Translations under genes and position numbers: made by a program
Shown: one piece after another, positions 1-8,524 of the stretch
How the letters are laid out: each line of letters starts with the position of its first letter
How positions within the stretch are numbered: the stretch's first letter is position 1
The notes under the pieces: model-generated
Database searches by the model: none
What the model was told of the DNA's origin: nothing
What the model saw: the letters and a program-made list of their open reading frames with translations, nothing else
NCBI RefSeq assembly: GCF_023822065.1
Contig: NZ_CP084930.1
Coordinates: 1,442,001-1,506,000 of the forward strand
Length of the DNA: 64,000 nucleotides
Origin: Sphingomonas morindae
GTDB taxonomy: Bacteria; Pseudomonadota; Alphaproteobacteria; Sphingomonadales; Sphingomonadaceae
Reading direction: 5' to 3'

Positions 1-132
1 GGCGCGGCGCCGCAGCTGCTGCGCCAGGTGTCGGGCGATGGCTGCACCGCCGCCGCGCCGAGCGCGCCGAAGCCGCCGGTGCCGCCCGCGCCGCCCGCCA
101 CGCCGCGCCCGCCGGCGCCCGACACGATCTGA
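1..132 (+). CDS. C-terminal fragment of an unidentified protein
   Basis: An open frame enters from the left edge and ends at TGA 130-132, giving 43 residues. The fragment contains one Cys in a VSGDGCTAA context, followed by a tail of alternating Pro and Ala that ends PAPDTI. Such Pro/Ala tails occur at the ends of many secreted or periplasmic alphaproteobacterial proteins, but nothing here identifies a family. A strong intrinsic terminator starts 9 bp after the stop, which supports this being the true end of a transcribed gene. Confidence 0.5.
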   Translation, partial: GAAPQLLRQVSGDGCTAAAPSAPKPPVPPAPPATPRPPAPDTI

Positions 133-141
133 TCGCCGGCC

Positions 142-185
142 GCGCCCCGCCCGCCATCGCGCCGGGCGGGGCGCTGTTTTTCTTT
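142..185 (+). terminator. Intrinsic terminator after the partial gene
   Basis: A perfect 12-bp GC stem pairs 142-153 with 163-174 around a 9-nt loop. It is followed at once by a T-rich tract (175-185, TGTTTTTCTTT). Its position between the stop at 132 and the next start at 218 makes it a textbook Rho-independent terminator, and one of only two clear ones in the window. Confidence 0.85.
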
Positions 186-217
186 GCGAAGGCGCGCCGC
201 CGCGGCTAGCCAGACCT

Positions 218-874
218 ATGGCATCTTCCGCCCCGGCGACGGCCCTGCCCCGCTCGCTCTTCTTCTTCGCGCTGCTCTATGGCGGCATGGTGTGCATGGC
301 CGGCGTGCTGGGCAACAAGCTGCTCGCGCTCGGGCCGCTGGCGGTGGAAGGCGGCATCTTCGCCTTTCTGATCCTGGTCGTCACCTCGAGCGCGGTCGCC
401 GAGCTGCACGGCGCGGCCATGGCCAATCGGCTGGTGCGCTGGGGCTTCGTGCCGATGCTGGTGGCGATCGCGCTGATCCAGCTGATCCTCGCCCTGCCCG
501 CCGCCGGCGCGATGGAGCCGAGCCGGCTGGCCGCCTTCCACACCATCCTCGCGCAGGGCGCGCGGCTGATGTTCGCCGGCCTGATCGCCTATGGCACGTC
601 GCAGACGCTCAACGTCACCCTGTTCAGCGCGCTCAAGGGGCGCGAGGGCGGGCGGCTGCTGTGGCTGCGCGCGGGCATCGCCAGCATCGCCAGCCAGGTG
701 GTGGATACCTTCCTGTTCGTGACGATCGCCTTTTACGGCGTGTTCCCGATCACCGGGATCATCATCGGCCAGATGATCGCCAAGGTGGTGCTCTCGGCGG
801 TGCTGGTGCCGCCCGCCGTCTACGCCATGGTCGCGCTCGGCCGCCGGCTGGACGCCGGAATCCCGGTTGGATAA
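218..874 (+). CDS. yhhQ: Queuosine precursor transporter, VUT/YhhQ family
   Basis: A 218-residue inner-membrane protein with about six hydrophobic segments. The family (DUF165/YhhQ) imports preQ0/preQ1 for queuosine tRNA modification. Recognisable parts are the N-terminal GNKLLALG region, the VTSSAVAELHG stretch and the SQVVDTFLFVTIAFYG segment typical of the family. The frame stays open upstream to position 38, but that part is Arg/Pro-rich low complexity and spans the terminator, so ATG 218 is the sensible start. A TAGCCA hexamer lies 5 nt before it, suggesting a leaderless transcript. The neighbour argB is functionally unrelated. Confidence 0.85.
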   Translation: MASSAPATALPRSLFFFALLYGGMVCMAGVLGNKLLALGPLAVEGGIFAFLILVVTSSAVAELHGAAMANRLVRWGFVPMLVAIALIQLILALPAAGAMEPSRLAAFHTILAQGARLMFAGLIAYGTSQTLNVTLFSALKGREGGRLLWLRAGIASIASQVVDTFLFVTIAFYGVFPITGIIIGQMIAKVVLSAVLVPPAVYAMVALGRRLDAGIPVG

Positions 875-901
875 GCGCGGCGGCGCCGCTATGGCGCGGC
901 C

Positions 902-1813
902 ATGACCAGCTTTCCCGATATGGCGCCCGATCCGGCGCTGCTCGCCAAGGCCGAAACGCTGACCGAGGCGCTGCCCTATCTGCAGCGCTATGCCGGGCAG
1001 ACCTTCGTGGTCAAATATGGCGGGCACGCCATGGGCGATCCCGACATGGCGCGCAGCTTCGCCGAGGATGTGGTGCTGCTCAAGGCGGTGGGCATCAACC
1101 CGGTGGTGGTGCATGGCGGCGGCCCGCAGATCGGCGCGATGCTGAAGCGGCTGGGCGTGCAATCGCGCTTCATCGACGGGCTGCGCGTCACCGATGCCGA
1201 GACGGCGCAGATCGCCGAAATGGTGCTGGCGGGATCGATCAACAAGGAGATCGTCTCCTGGATCGGCCAGGCCGGCGGCAAGGCGGTGGGCCTGTCGGGC
1301 AAGGACGGGCGGATGGTGGTGGCGGACAAGGTGGGCCGCGCCGCGCCCGATCCGCTCCAGGGCATCGAGCGCCATGTCGATCTCGGCTTTGTCGGCGAGC
1401 CGCGCCGGGTCGATCGCGCGCTGCTGGACACGCTTTCGGGCCAAGGCTTCATCCCCGTGGTCGCGCCGATCGCGATCGGCGAGGACGGCCATACCTACAA
1501 CGTGAACGCCGATACCATGGCCGGCGCCATCGCCGCCGCGCTCGGCGCCGCGCGCTTCTTCCTGCTCACCGACGTGGCGGGCGTGATGACGAAGGACAAG
1601 CAGCTCGTCTCCGATCTCACCCCCGCGCTGATCGCGGCGCTGCGCGAGGACGGCACCATCTCGGGCGGCATGATCCCCAAGGTGGAGACCTGCGTGCGCG
1701 CGGTGGAAGCCGGGGTGGACGCGGCGGTCATTCTCGACGGCCGGGTGCGCCACGCCATGCTGCTCGAAATCTTCACCCGCCGCGGCGCGGGCTCGCTCGT
1801 CCGCGCGGGCTGA
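902..1813 (+). CDS. argB: Acetylglutamate kinase
   Basis: 303 residues, normal family length. It phosphorylates N-acetyl-L-glutamate with ATP, the second step of the acetylated arginine pathway in the cytosol. Seen: [10 protein letters not shown] with the catalytic Lys near the N-terminus, [11 protein letters not shown] for substrate and phosphate binding, the [11 protein letters not shown] segment, and [10 protein letters not shown] near the C-terminus. TATGGC (890-895) lies exactly 6 nt before the ATG, so the mRNA may be leaderless. argG is 14 kb away, so arginine genes are scattered rather than in an operon. Confidence 0.97.
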   Translation: MTSFPDMAPDPALLAKAETLTEALPYLQRYAGQTFVVKYGGHAMGDPDMARSFAEDVVLLKAVGINPVVVHGGGPQIGAMLKRLGVQSRFIDGLRVTDAETAQIAEMVLAGSINKEIVSWIGQAGGKAVGLSGKDGRMVVADKVGRAAPDPLQGIERHVDLGFVGEPRRVDRALLDTLSGQGFIPVVAPIAIGEDGHTYNVNADTMAGAIAAALGAARFFLLTDVAGVMTKDKQLVSDLTPALIAALREDGTISGGMIPKVETCVRAVEAGVDAAVILDGRVRHAMLLEIFTRRGAGSLVRAG

Positions 1814-1819
1814 GCCGGC

Positions 1820-2692
1820 TCAGCCGGGCGCGGCGGCGAGCCGCGCCGCCTCGGCGCGGATCTCGGCCAGCAGCGCCGCCGGCGCCACGCCCGCCGCACG
1901 CAGCGCCGCCAGCGCGGGCGCGCCGTCGCGCTTGGCGAGGCGGCGGCCATCGGGCCCGCGCATCAGCCCATGATGGTGGTAGAGTGGCGTCGGCAGCCCC
2001 AGCAGCGCCTGGAGCAGGCGGTGGACATGGGTGGCGGCGAACAGATCCACCCCGCGCACGACATCGGTGACGCCCTGAAAGCCATCGTCGATCGTCACCG
2101 CCAGATGATAGGCGGCGGGCGCATCCTTGCGGGCGAGCACGACATCGCCGAACGGCGCGGGCGCCGCCTCCACAAGGCCGGCGCGGCTGTCGTGCCACGC
2201 CAGCGGACCGGCGAGCGCGAGGGCGCGCCGCATGTCCAGCCGCCAGGCATGGGGCGCGGCGGCGCGGCGGGCGGGATCGTCGGCCAGGCCCCGGCAGGTG
2301 CCGGGATAGACGCTTCCCTCCGGCCCGTGCGGCGCCGAGGCGGCGGCGGCGATATCGGCGCGCGAGCAGAAACAGGCATAGAGCAGGCCCATGGCGCGCA
2401 GCCGCGCGAGCGCCGCGCGATAGGCGGGCAGGCGCGTCGACTGGCGCAGCACCGGCCCGTCCCAGGCGAGGCCGAGCCAGGCGAGATCCGCGACGATGCC
2501 CTCGACAAAGGCCTCGCGCGTGCGGCCGGGATCGATATCCTCGATCCGCAGCAGGAAGCGGCCGCCGGCGGCGCGCGCGCGATCATGCGCCAGCACCGCC
2601 GCTACGGCATGGCCGCGATGCAGCCGTCCGGTTGGGCTCGGGGCGAATCGGCTGATCACCGCATCATCCTGGCCCGACACCCTATTGACCAT
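1820..2692 (-). CDS. gluQ: Glutamyl-Q tRNA(Asp) synthetase
   Basis: 290 residues. Truncated GluRS paralogue lacking the anticodon-binding domain. It charges glutamate onto the queuosine base of tRNA(Asp). Seen: SRFAPSPTGRLHRGHA, in which HRGH is the HIGH motif; KRDGAP as the KMSKS-like loop; and a zinc site CFC followed by YPGTC, matching the Cys-x-Cys/Tyr/Cys ligand set of E. coli GluQ. It converges on argB with only 6 bp between stops. Together with the queuosine-precursor transporter 1 kb away, two queuosine-related genes sit at this end of the window. Confidence 0.93.
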   Translation of the reverse strand: MVNRVSGQDDAVISRFAPSPTGRLHRGHAVAAVLAHDRARAAGGRFLLRIEDIDPGRTREAFVEGIVADLAWLGLAWDGPVLRQSTRLPAYRAALARLRAMGLLYACFCSRADIAAAASAPHGPEGSVYPGTCRGLADDPARRAAAPHAWRLDMRRALALAGPLAWHDSRAGLVEAAPAPFGDVVLARKDAPAAYHLAVTIDDGFQGVTDVVRGVDLFAATHVHRLLQALLGLPTPLYHHHGLMRGPDGRRLAKRDGAPALAALRAAGVAPAALLAEIRAEAARLAAAPG

Positions 2693-2847
2693 GAGTCATC
2701 GCCCGTGCTGTCATGCTGCCGTCACCAGAACCGTGCACGGGGTTCGGCGACGAAGTTGACGCGGCCGGTACGGCATCGCGTCCTGGGTGCGACAGGGCTG
2801 AAGCCGCAGCGGGCGTGATCGCGCACCGTGGAGGTTCATGTCGTCCC

Positions 2848-3414
2848 ATGTATCATCCCGATCTGATCCGCCACCCCGATGGCTGCCCGACCCTGGTGCT
2901 GAACGCGGACTATACCCCGCTCAGCTATTACCCCCTCTCGCTCTGGCCGTGGCAGACGGCCGTCAAGGCCGTGTTCCTCGAACGGGTCGATATTGTCGAC
3001 ACCTATGAGCGCGCGGTCCACTCGCCCAATTTCTCGATGAAGCTGCCTTCGGTGATCGCGCTGCGCCAGTTCGTGAAGCCTTCGGCGCATCCCGCCTTCA
3101 CCCGCTTCAACCTGTTCCTGCGCGACAGCTTCGCCTGCCAATATTGCGGCGCGCGGCATGATCTCACCTTCGATCATGTCGTGCCGCGCGCGCAGGGCGG
3201 GCGGACCACCTGGGAGAATGTCGCGACCGCCTGCGCGCCCTGCAATCTGCGCAAGGGCGGCCGCACGCCGGCCCAGGCGCGGATGACGCTGGCGACGCGG
3301 CCGGTGCGGCCCACCAGCTGGGCGCTGCAGGAAAATGGCCGCCGCTTCCCGCCCAATTATCTGCACGAAAGCTGGCGCGACTGGCTCTATTGGGACGTGC
3401 CGCTGGAAGCCTGA
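2848..3414 (+). CDS. HNH endonuclease family protein
   Basis: 188 residues. The N-terminal half (VLNADYTPLSYYPLSLWPW) is the conserved start of a widespread bacterial HNH family. The C-terminal half carries the zinc-stabilised HNH nuclease: CQYC, then the catalytic DHVVPRAQGG, then the ENVATACAPCN region that supplies the second Cys pair. The role is not settled; in other genomes the family is chromosomal and not linked to restriction systems. The frame is open upstream to 2713, but ATG 2848 gives the conserved N-terminus. It ends 10 bp from the oppositely oriented egtD. Confidence 0.88.
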   Translation: MYHPDLIRHPDGCPTLVLNADYTPLSYYPLSLWPWQTAVKAVFLERVDIVDTYERAVHSPNFSMKLPSVIALRQFVKPSAHPAFTRFNLFLRDSFACQYCGARHDLTFDHVVPRAQGGRTTWENVATACAPCNLRKGGRTPAQARMTLATRPVRPTSWALQENGRRFPPNYLHESWRDWLYWDVPLEA

Positions 3415-3424
3415 GCGGCCCCGC

Positions 3425-4408
3425 TCAGGGCGCGGCGGGGGCCGGCCGCGCCTCGGCGAGCAGCAGCGCGAAGCGATCCTCGGCGTCGGTCCATTCCGCC
3501 CGGGGCTGCCAGCCGCCGGCGCGGAGCAGCAGCCGGGCATCGCGCGGGCCATATTTGTGGCTGTTCTCGGTGTGGATCGTCTCGCCCGCGCCGATCTGGA
3601 AGGCGCGGCCCGCCACGGTGAAGCGGCAGGCCTCGCGCGCCTCGAGATGCATCTCGATGCGCGCCTCCGCCTCGTTCCACCGCGCGACATGGCGGAAGCG
3701 ATCGACCGGGATATCCCCCTCCAGCTCGCGATTGATGCGGTGGAGCAGGTTGAGATTGAAGGCGGCGGTGACGCCGGCCGCATCGTCATAGGCGGGCACC
3801 AGCACGGTGGGCGACTTGATGCGATCGATCCCGATCAGCAGCAGCGCGCCCTCGCCCAGCGTGTCGGCCATGGCGGCGAGCAGGCCGACGGCGGCCTGGG
3901 GGCCCATATTGCCGATCGTCGAGCCCGGGAAGAAACCCAGGCGCGGCGTGCCGGCGATGGAGCGGGGCAGCGTCAGCGGCCGCATGAAATCGGCCTCGAC
4001 GGGATGGACCGGCAGCCCCGGGAAGCGCGCCCCCAGCGCGGCCGCCGAGGCGCGCAGAAAGGCACCCGAAATATCGATCGGCACATAGGCGCTGGGCGCC
4101 ACCGCGCCGAGCAGCAGCGGGGTCTTGGCGGAGGAGCCCGAGCCGAACTCCACCACCGCGCGGCCGGCACCGACCCGCTCGGCGATGGCGGGGGCGGCCT
4201 CGGCCAGGATCGCACGCTCGGTGCGGGTGGGATAATATTCGGGCAGCGCGGTGATCGCCTCGAACAGCTCCGAGCCGCGGCGATCGTAGAACCAGCGCGC
4301 CGGAATGGCGCGCGGCCGCGCGGCGAGGCCCGACAACACATCGGCGCGGAAGGCGGGATCGACCATGTCCGTTTCCGTCGCCGCCTCGCGATCGCGGTCC
4401 ATCAGCAT
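3425..4408 (-). CDS. egtD: L-histidine N-alpha-methyltransferase (EgtD)
   Basis: 327 residues. SAM-dependent enzyme that trimethylates histidine to hercynine, the first committed step of ergothioneine synthesis. Seen: ARWFYDRRGSELFEAIT, PEYYPTRTE, VVEFGSGSSAKT (SAM loop), YVPIDIS, FFPGSTIGN and the IHTENSHKY segment that contributes to histidine binding. A longer frame runs upstream through egtB, but ATG 4408 lies 1 nt beyond the egtB stop and gives the family N-terminus; ATG 4402 is an alternative. It is the downstream gene of the egtB-egtD pair. Confidence 0.95.
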   Translation of the reverse strand: MLMDRDREAATETDMVDPAFRADVLSGLAARPRAIPARWFYDRRGSELFEAITALPEYYPTRTERAILAEAAPAIAERVGAGRAVVEFGSGSSAKTPLLLGAVAPSAYVPIDISGAFLRASAAALGARFPGLPVHPVEADFMRPLTLPRSIAGTPRLGFFPGSTIGNMGPQAAVGLLAAMADTLGEGALLLIGIDRIKSPTVLVPAYDDAAGVTAAFNLNLLHRINRELEGDIPVDRFRHVARWNEAEARIEMHLEAREACRFTVAGRAFQIGAGETIHTENSHKYGPRDARLLLRAGGWQPRAEWTDAEDRFALLLAEARPAPAAP

Positions 4409-4409
4409 G

Positions 4410-5705
4410 TCAGAGGTCCTTGGCCAGGCGCACGCCGGTGAACTGCCAGCGCTGGTGCGGGTAGAAGAAATTGCGGTAGCTGGCGCGGACATGGCCGCGC
4501 GGGGTGGCGCAGCTGCCGCCCTTGAGCACGAATTGGCCCGACATGAACTTGCCGTTATATTCGCCGACCGCGCCCTCGGCCGGGCGGAAGCCGGGATGCG
4601 GCAGATAGGCCGAGCCGGTCCATTCCCACACATCGCCGAACATCTGCCGCAGCCCCGCGCCGGCGGCCGCCGGCCTAGGCCGCACCGGGCCGGCCTGGTC
4701 GAGCAGCGTGCCGCGCGTCGGATCGAGCCCGGCGGCGGCGCTTTCCCATTCCGCCTCGGTGGGCAGGCGCGCGCCCGCCCAGCGCGCGAAGGCGTCGGCC
4801 TCATAATAGCTGATGTGCCGCACCGGCGCCGCCAGATCCATGAGATCGAGCCCGTCCAGGCCGAAGCGCCGCGTCCACCCGCCGGCCTCGTCCTGCCGCC
4901 AATAGGCGGGCGCGACGATGCCCTCCGCCTGCACCCAGGCCCAGCCATCGGCGAGCCACAGGCTGGCGGTGCGATAGCCGCCATCCTCGACAAAGGCGCG
5001 CCATTCGCCGTTGGTGATCGGGCGATCGGCCAGCGCATGCGGCACCAGCCACTGAACGTGGCGCGGCCCTTCGCAATCGAAGGCGAAGCCGGCGCCGTCA
5101 TGGCCGATCTCGACGGCGCCGCTGCGCCCCTCGACCCAGGCGAGCGGCGCGGGCGCGGCGCTCGGCCGGCGCGGCTCGGCGGCGAAGGCGGCGGGAGCGA
5201 GCGGATTTTGCGCGAACAGATGCAGCAGATCGGTGAGCAGCAATTCCTGGTGCTGCTCCTCATGCTCGCAGCCGAGCGCGATCAGCGCGCGCGCCGCCTC
5301 GTCCAGCGCGGGGAGCGCCGCATCGAGCGCCGCGTCCACCGCCGCGCGATAGGCGCGCACCTCGTCCAGCGAGGGGCGGGTCAGCAGGCCCCGGCGCGGC
5401 CGCGCCATGCGCGCGCCTTCGGCCTCGTAATAGCTGTTGAACAGAAAGGCCCAGCGCGGATCATAGGGCGTGTAGCCGGGCACATGATCGCGCAGCACGA
5501 AGGTTTCGAAAAACCAGCTGGTGTGCGCCAGATGCCATTTGGCGGGCGAGGCATCGGGCATGGACTGGGCGCTGGCATCGGCGTCCGAAAGCCCCGCGGC
5601 GAGCGCCATCGTGCGCGCGCGCACGGCCTGCAACCGCAGCCCGAGTGGATCCGCCGCCTGTCCGCAATCCGCCGACGCCGCCCGCGCCTCGTGCCCGCCC
5701 GCCAT
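4410..5705 (-). CDS. egtB: Hercynine oxygenase / sulfoxide synthase EgtB
   Basis: 431 residues. Non-haem iron enzyme that joins hercynine to a thiol donor (Cys or gamma-Glu-Cys) through a sulfoxide. The N-terminal DinB-like part gives the iron ligands: KWHLAHTSWFFETF and CEHEEQHQE, the His-x3-His-x-Glu arrangement. The C-terminal part is an FGE-sulfatase fold (TNGEWRAFVEDGGY, WEWTGSAYLPHPGF, VLKGGSCATP). A TTG at 5720 would add five residues. ATG 5705 is preferred because GGAAAGGG lies 5 nt upstream of it. No egtA, egtC or egtE is in the window. Confidence 0.94.
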   Translation of the reverse strand: MAGGHEARAASADCGQAADPLGLRLQAVRARTMALAAGLSDADASAQSMPDASPAKWHLAHTSWFFETFVLRDHVPGYTPYDPRWAFLFNSYYEAEGARMARPRRGLLTRPSLDEVRAYRAAVDAALDAALPALDEAARALIALGCEHEEQHQELLLTDLLHLFAQNPLAPAAFAAEPRRPSAAPAPLAWVEGRSGAVEIGHDGAGFAFDCEGPRHVQWLVPHALADRPITNGEWRAFVEDGGYRTASLWLADGWAWVQAEGIVAPAYWRQDEAGGWTRRFGLDGLDLMDLAAPVRHISYYEADAFARWAGARLPTEAEWESAAAGLDPTRGTLLDQAGPVRPRPAAAGAGLRQMFGDVWEWTGSAYLPHPGFRPAEGAVGEYNGKFMSGQFVLKGGSCATPRGHVRASYRNFFYPHQRWQFTGVRLAKDL

Positions 5706-5794
5706 GAACGCCCTTTCCAATGACCCAGGTTAACGAAGCGGCCCGGCGAAAGGTTGCCGCGCCCGAGGTTCGCATCGATTTCAGGTAGATGCTC

Positions 5795-6376
5795 TTAGCG
5801 GGTCGCGCCCGGCCGCCAAAGCGGATCGCCACCGCCGGCGGCGTTGAGCTGGCGGCAAAGCGTGAAGAGATGATCCGACAGCCGATTGAGATAGGCGAGC
5901 GCGGCCGGATTGAGCGCCTGTTCCGCCGCCGCCGCCATCGCCGCCCGTTCGGCGCGGCGCGTCACCGCGCGGGCAAGGTGCAGCGCCGCCGCCGCCGCGC
6001 TGCCGCCGGGCAGGATGAAGGAGGCGAGCGGCGCAAGATCCGCGTTCATCGCGTCGATCTCGGCTTCCAGCCGCGCGATCTGCGCGGGCAGGATGCGCAG
6101 CGCGCCATCGCCGCCCTCGAAACCGTCGCCGGGCGTGGCGAGATCGGCGCCGAGATCGAACAGCTCGTTCTGGATGCGGCCGAGCATGGCGCGCGCGGCA
6201 TCGCCCTCCGGGCCGGCGGCGAGCGCAGCGACCGCGACGCCGATCGCCGAATTGGCCTCGTCCACCTCGCCGATCGCGACGATGCGCGCATCATGCTTGG
6301 CGACGCGGCTGCCATCCACCAGCCCGGTGGTGCCGGCATCGCCGGTGCGCGTGTAGATGCGCGTCAGCTTCACCAT
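5795..6376 (-). CDS. Cob(I)alamin adenosyltransferase, PduO type
   Basis: 193 residues, full length for the PduO/MMAB family. It transfers the adenosyl group of ATP to cob(I)alamin to make coenzyme B12. Seen: IYTRTGDAGTTGL, the N-terminal ATP-binding signature; GEVDEANSAIG; and the C-terminal RLSDHLFTLCRQLN helix with the conserved Asp. It starts 9 bp after the HIG1-domain gene and is probably cotranscribed with it. No other cobalamin gene is in the window, so this could serve salvage as well as synthesis. Confidence 0.93.
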   Translation of the reverse strand: MVKLTRIYTRTGDAGTTGLVDGSRVAKHDARIVAIGEVDEANSAIGVAVAALAAGPEGDAARAMLGRIQNELFDLGADLATPGDGFEGGDGALRILPAQIARLEAEIDAMNADLAPLASFILPGGSAAAAALHLARAVTRRAERAAMAAAAEQALNPAALAYLNRLSDHLFTLCRQLNAAGGGDPLWRPGATR

Positions 6377-6385
6377 CGCCGGGGT

Positions 6386-6622
6386 TCAGCCGCGCGGATG
6401 GATCAGCAGCAGCAACAGCACCGCCGCCGCGACGGCGAGGAACTGGAACTGGATGCGGCGCCACATCATGCGGTTCTGGCGCAGGCCCGAGCGACTCGGC
6501 CCCTCGCCGGTGCGGCGCAGCGCGCTATCCTCGGTGCGGAGGAAGATCACGATCCCGCGCACCAGCGCGCCGAGCGCCGCCAGCGCGAACACGATCACCA
6601 ACAGGGTGAGCAGGATCGTCAT
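6386..6622 (-). CDS. Twin-TM HIG1 domain protein
   Basis: 78 residues with two hydrophobic helices (residues 2-28 and about 59-75) joined by a basic loop containing RQNRMMWRRIQFQ. This matches the bacterial HIG1-domain layout, a family related to mitochondrial respiratory supercomplex factors that modulate cytochrome c oxidase. Function in this organism is inferred only from the family. TAGGAT (6629-6634) sits 6 nt before the ATG, a good -10 element for leaderless transcription of this gene and the adenosyltransferase behind it. Confidence 0.75.
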   Translation of the reverse strand: MTILLTLLVIVFALAALGALVRGIVIFLRTEDSALRRTGEGPSRSGLRQNRMMWRRIQFQFLAVAAAVLLLLLIHPRG

Positions 6623-6628
6623 GCCCCC

Positions 6629-6634
6629 ATCCTA
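6629..6634 (-). promoter_or_regulatory. Probable -10 element for the HIG1-adenosyltransferase operon
   Basis: TAGGAT read on the minus strand, 6 nt from the ATG at 6622. The distance puts the transcription start at or next to the start codon. No clear -35 was recognised. Confidence 0.4.
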
Positions 6635-6702
6635 CGCGGTTGTTGCCGCCATGGAAAGCGGCGAGCGGCTCGGCTAGGAGGGGCGCACGGGAGGACCACC
6701 GC

Positions 6703-7008
6703 ATGTTCGCGATCTACCAGATTCTCCAGCTGCTGCTGACGATCCTTTTCTGGATCATCATGATCCAGGTCGTCATCTCCTGGCTCTTCGCCTTCAACGT
6801 CATCAACCATCACAACGAGATGGTTCGCTCGATCGTGCGCGGCCTCGATGCCGTGACCGAACCCATCTATCGGCCGATCCGGCGCATCCTGCCCGATTTC
6901 GGCGGGCTGGATTTCGCGCCCATGGTGGTGCTGCTGCTGATCTACATCCTCCAGCGCATCCTGCTGCCCTCGATCTTCGCCTCGCTGATCGTGCCGGGGG
7001 CGATGTGA
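6703..7008 (+). CDS. yggT: YggT family membrane protein
   Basis: 101 residues with two hydrophobic regions flanking a cytoplasmic segment. Seen: the [13 protein letters not shown] segment and the family-defining [19 protein letters not shown] loop. The family is linked to osmotic tolerance and, in some bacteria, to envelope or division functions. Its biochemical role is unknown. ATG 6703 follows GGGAGGACC, a good ribosome site. It overlaps folD by 4 bp (GTGA), so the two are probably translationally coupled. Confidence 0.9.
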   Translation: MFAIYQILQLLLTILFWIIMIQVVISWLFAFNVINHHNEMVRSIVRGLDAVTEPIYRPIRRILPDFGGLDFAPMVVLLLIYILQRILLPSIFASLIVPGAM

Positions 7009-7892
7009 GCGACGCCGCGATCATCGACGGCAAGGCCCATGCCGCCGCGCTGCGCGCGCAGGTGGCGGACGGCGTCGCCGCCTTCGCCGCCGCCGCCGGC
7101 CGCGTGCCGGGGCTCGCCGTGGTGCTGGTCGGCGAGGATCCGGCGAGCCAGGTCTATGTCCGCTCCAAGGGCCAGGCCACCGAGGCCGCCGGCATGGCGA
7201 GCTTCAGCCACCGCCTGCCGGCCGAAGCGTCCGAGGCGGAATTGCTCGCGCTGATCGCGCTGCTCAACGCCGATTCCGCGGTGGACGGCATTCTCGTCCA
7301 GCTGCCGCTGCCGCACCAGATCGACGAGGACCGGGTGATCGCCGCGATCCATCCCGACAAGGATGTGGACGGCTTCTCGATCGCCAATGTCGGGCGGCTC
7401 AGCGTCGGCCAGCCGGGCTTCGTGCCGTGCACGCCGCTCGGCTGCGCGATGCTGCTGGAGGACCGGCTCGGCGACCTGGCCGGGCTGGATGCGATCGTCA
7501 TCGGCCGCTCCAACATCGTCGGCAAGCCGATGGCGCAGCTGCTGCTGGCGCGCAACTGCACCGTCACCATCGCCCATTCGCGCACGCGCGACCTGGCCGA
7601 GAAGGTGCGCCGCGCCGATATCGTGGTGGCGGCGGTGGGCCGCCCGCATTTCGTGCGCGGCGACTGGATCAAGCCGGGCGCGACCGTGATCGATGTCGGC
7701 ATCAACCGGATCGAGGCCGGCGACGGCAAGACCCGGCTGGTGGGCGACGTCGCCTTCGACGAGGCGCGCGCGGTGGCCGGAGCGATCACGCCCGTGCCCG
7801 GCGGGGTCGGGCCGATGACGATCGCGGTGCTGATGCGCAACACGCTGGTCGCCGCCCATCGCACCGCCGGCCTCCCCTATACGGGGATCTGA
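7005..7892 (+). CDS. folD: Bifunctional methylene-THF dehydrogenase / methenyl-THF cyclohydrolase
   Basis: 295 residues. It interconverts 5,10-methylene-THF and 10-formyl-THF with NADP, supplying one-carbon units. Seen: [16 protein letters not shown] with the catalytic Lys, [19 protein letters not shown], the [10 protein letters not shown] nucleotide-binding loop and [10 protein letters not shown] near the end. The start is GTG 7005, overlapping the yggT stop. The stop overlaps the marC ATG by 1 bp (TGATG). Confidence 0.97.
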   Translation: MSDAAIIDGKAHAAALRAQVADGVAAFAAAAGRVPGLAVVLVGEDPASQVYVRSKGQATEAAGMASFSHRLPAEASEAELLALIALLNADSAVDGILVQLPLPHQIDEDRVIAAIHPDKDVDGFSIANVGRLSVGQPGFVPCTPLGCAMLLEDRLGDLAGLDAIVIGRSNIVGKPMAQLLLARNCTVTIAHSRTRDLAEKVRRADIVVAAVGRPHFVRGDWIKPGATVIDVGINRIEAGDGKTRLVGDVAFDEARAVAGAITPVPGGVGPMTIAVLMRNTLVAAHRTAGLPYTGI

Positions 7893-8518
7893 TGCTCGAA
7901 CATTTCCTCAGCGCCTTCGTCACTTTGTTCGTGGTGATCGATCCGTTCGGCTGCGCGCCGATCTTCGCCGGGCTGACCGGCGGGGCGAGCGCGCAGCATC
8001 GCCGGTCGATGGCGGTGCGTTCGACCGCGATCGCCTCGGTGATCCTGCTGATCTTCGCGCTGCTCGGCGAGCCGCTGCTCAAGGTGCTGGGGATCAGCCT
8101 GGATGCCTTCCGCATCGCGGGCGGGGTGATGCTGGCGCTGATCGCGCTGGAGATGGTGTTCGAGAAGCGCACCCAGCGCCGCTCGGAACGCGCCAGCAAG
8201 GTCGCGCGCGAGCCCGGGCCGGTCGAGGATATCGCCGTCTTCCCCATGGCCATGCCGATGATCGCGGGCCCCGGCTCGATCGCCTCGGCGATGCTGCTGA
8301 TGGGCCGCAGCCATGGCCTGATCGAGCATGCGCTGGTGCTCGCCGCTTTGGGCGCGGTGCTGGCGCTGATGCTGCTGTCGCTGCTCGCGGCGGGCGCGCT
8401 GATGCGGCGCGTGGGCGAGAGCGTGGAAGGCGTGATCACCCGGCTGCTGGGCGTGCTGCTCGCCGCGCTGGCCGTCCAGTTCATCCTGGACGGGCTGCGC
8501 GGCGCCTTCCACCTCTAG
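7892..8518 (+). CDS. MarC family membrane protein
   Basis: 208 residues with about six transmembrane helices. The VVIDPFGCAPIFAGLT segment near the N-terminus, AFRIAGGVMLALIALEMVF in the middle and FPMAMPMIAGPGSIA after the central loop are the MarC/UPF0056 signatures. The family was once linked to multiple antibiotic resistance, but that link was not upheld and its substrate is unknown. It is the third gene of the yggT-folD-marC unit, starting inside the folD stop codon. Confidence 0.9.
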   Translation: MLEHFLSAFVTLFVVIDPFGCAPIFAGLTGGASAQHRRSMAVRSTAIASVILLIFALLGEPLLKVLGISLDAFRIAGGVMLALIALEMVFEKRTQRRSERASKVAREPGPVEDIAVFPMAMPMIAGPGSIASAMLLMGRSHGLIEHALVLAALGAVLALMLLSLLAAGALMRRVGESVEGVITRLLGVLLAALAVQFILDGLRGAFHL

Positions 8519-8524
8519 CGCGGA

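Noticed and set aside
206-1753. 515-codon minus-strand frame opposite yhhQ and argB
   Set aside because: His/Arg/Asp-rich antisense text with no motif; argB on the other strand is certain.
5795-6702. Cobalamin riboswitch for the adenosyltransferase operon
   Set aside because: The -10-like TAGGAT sits 6 nt from the first start codon, leaving no leader for an aptamer, and no B12-box-like sequence was seen.
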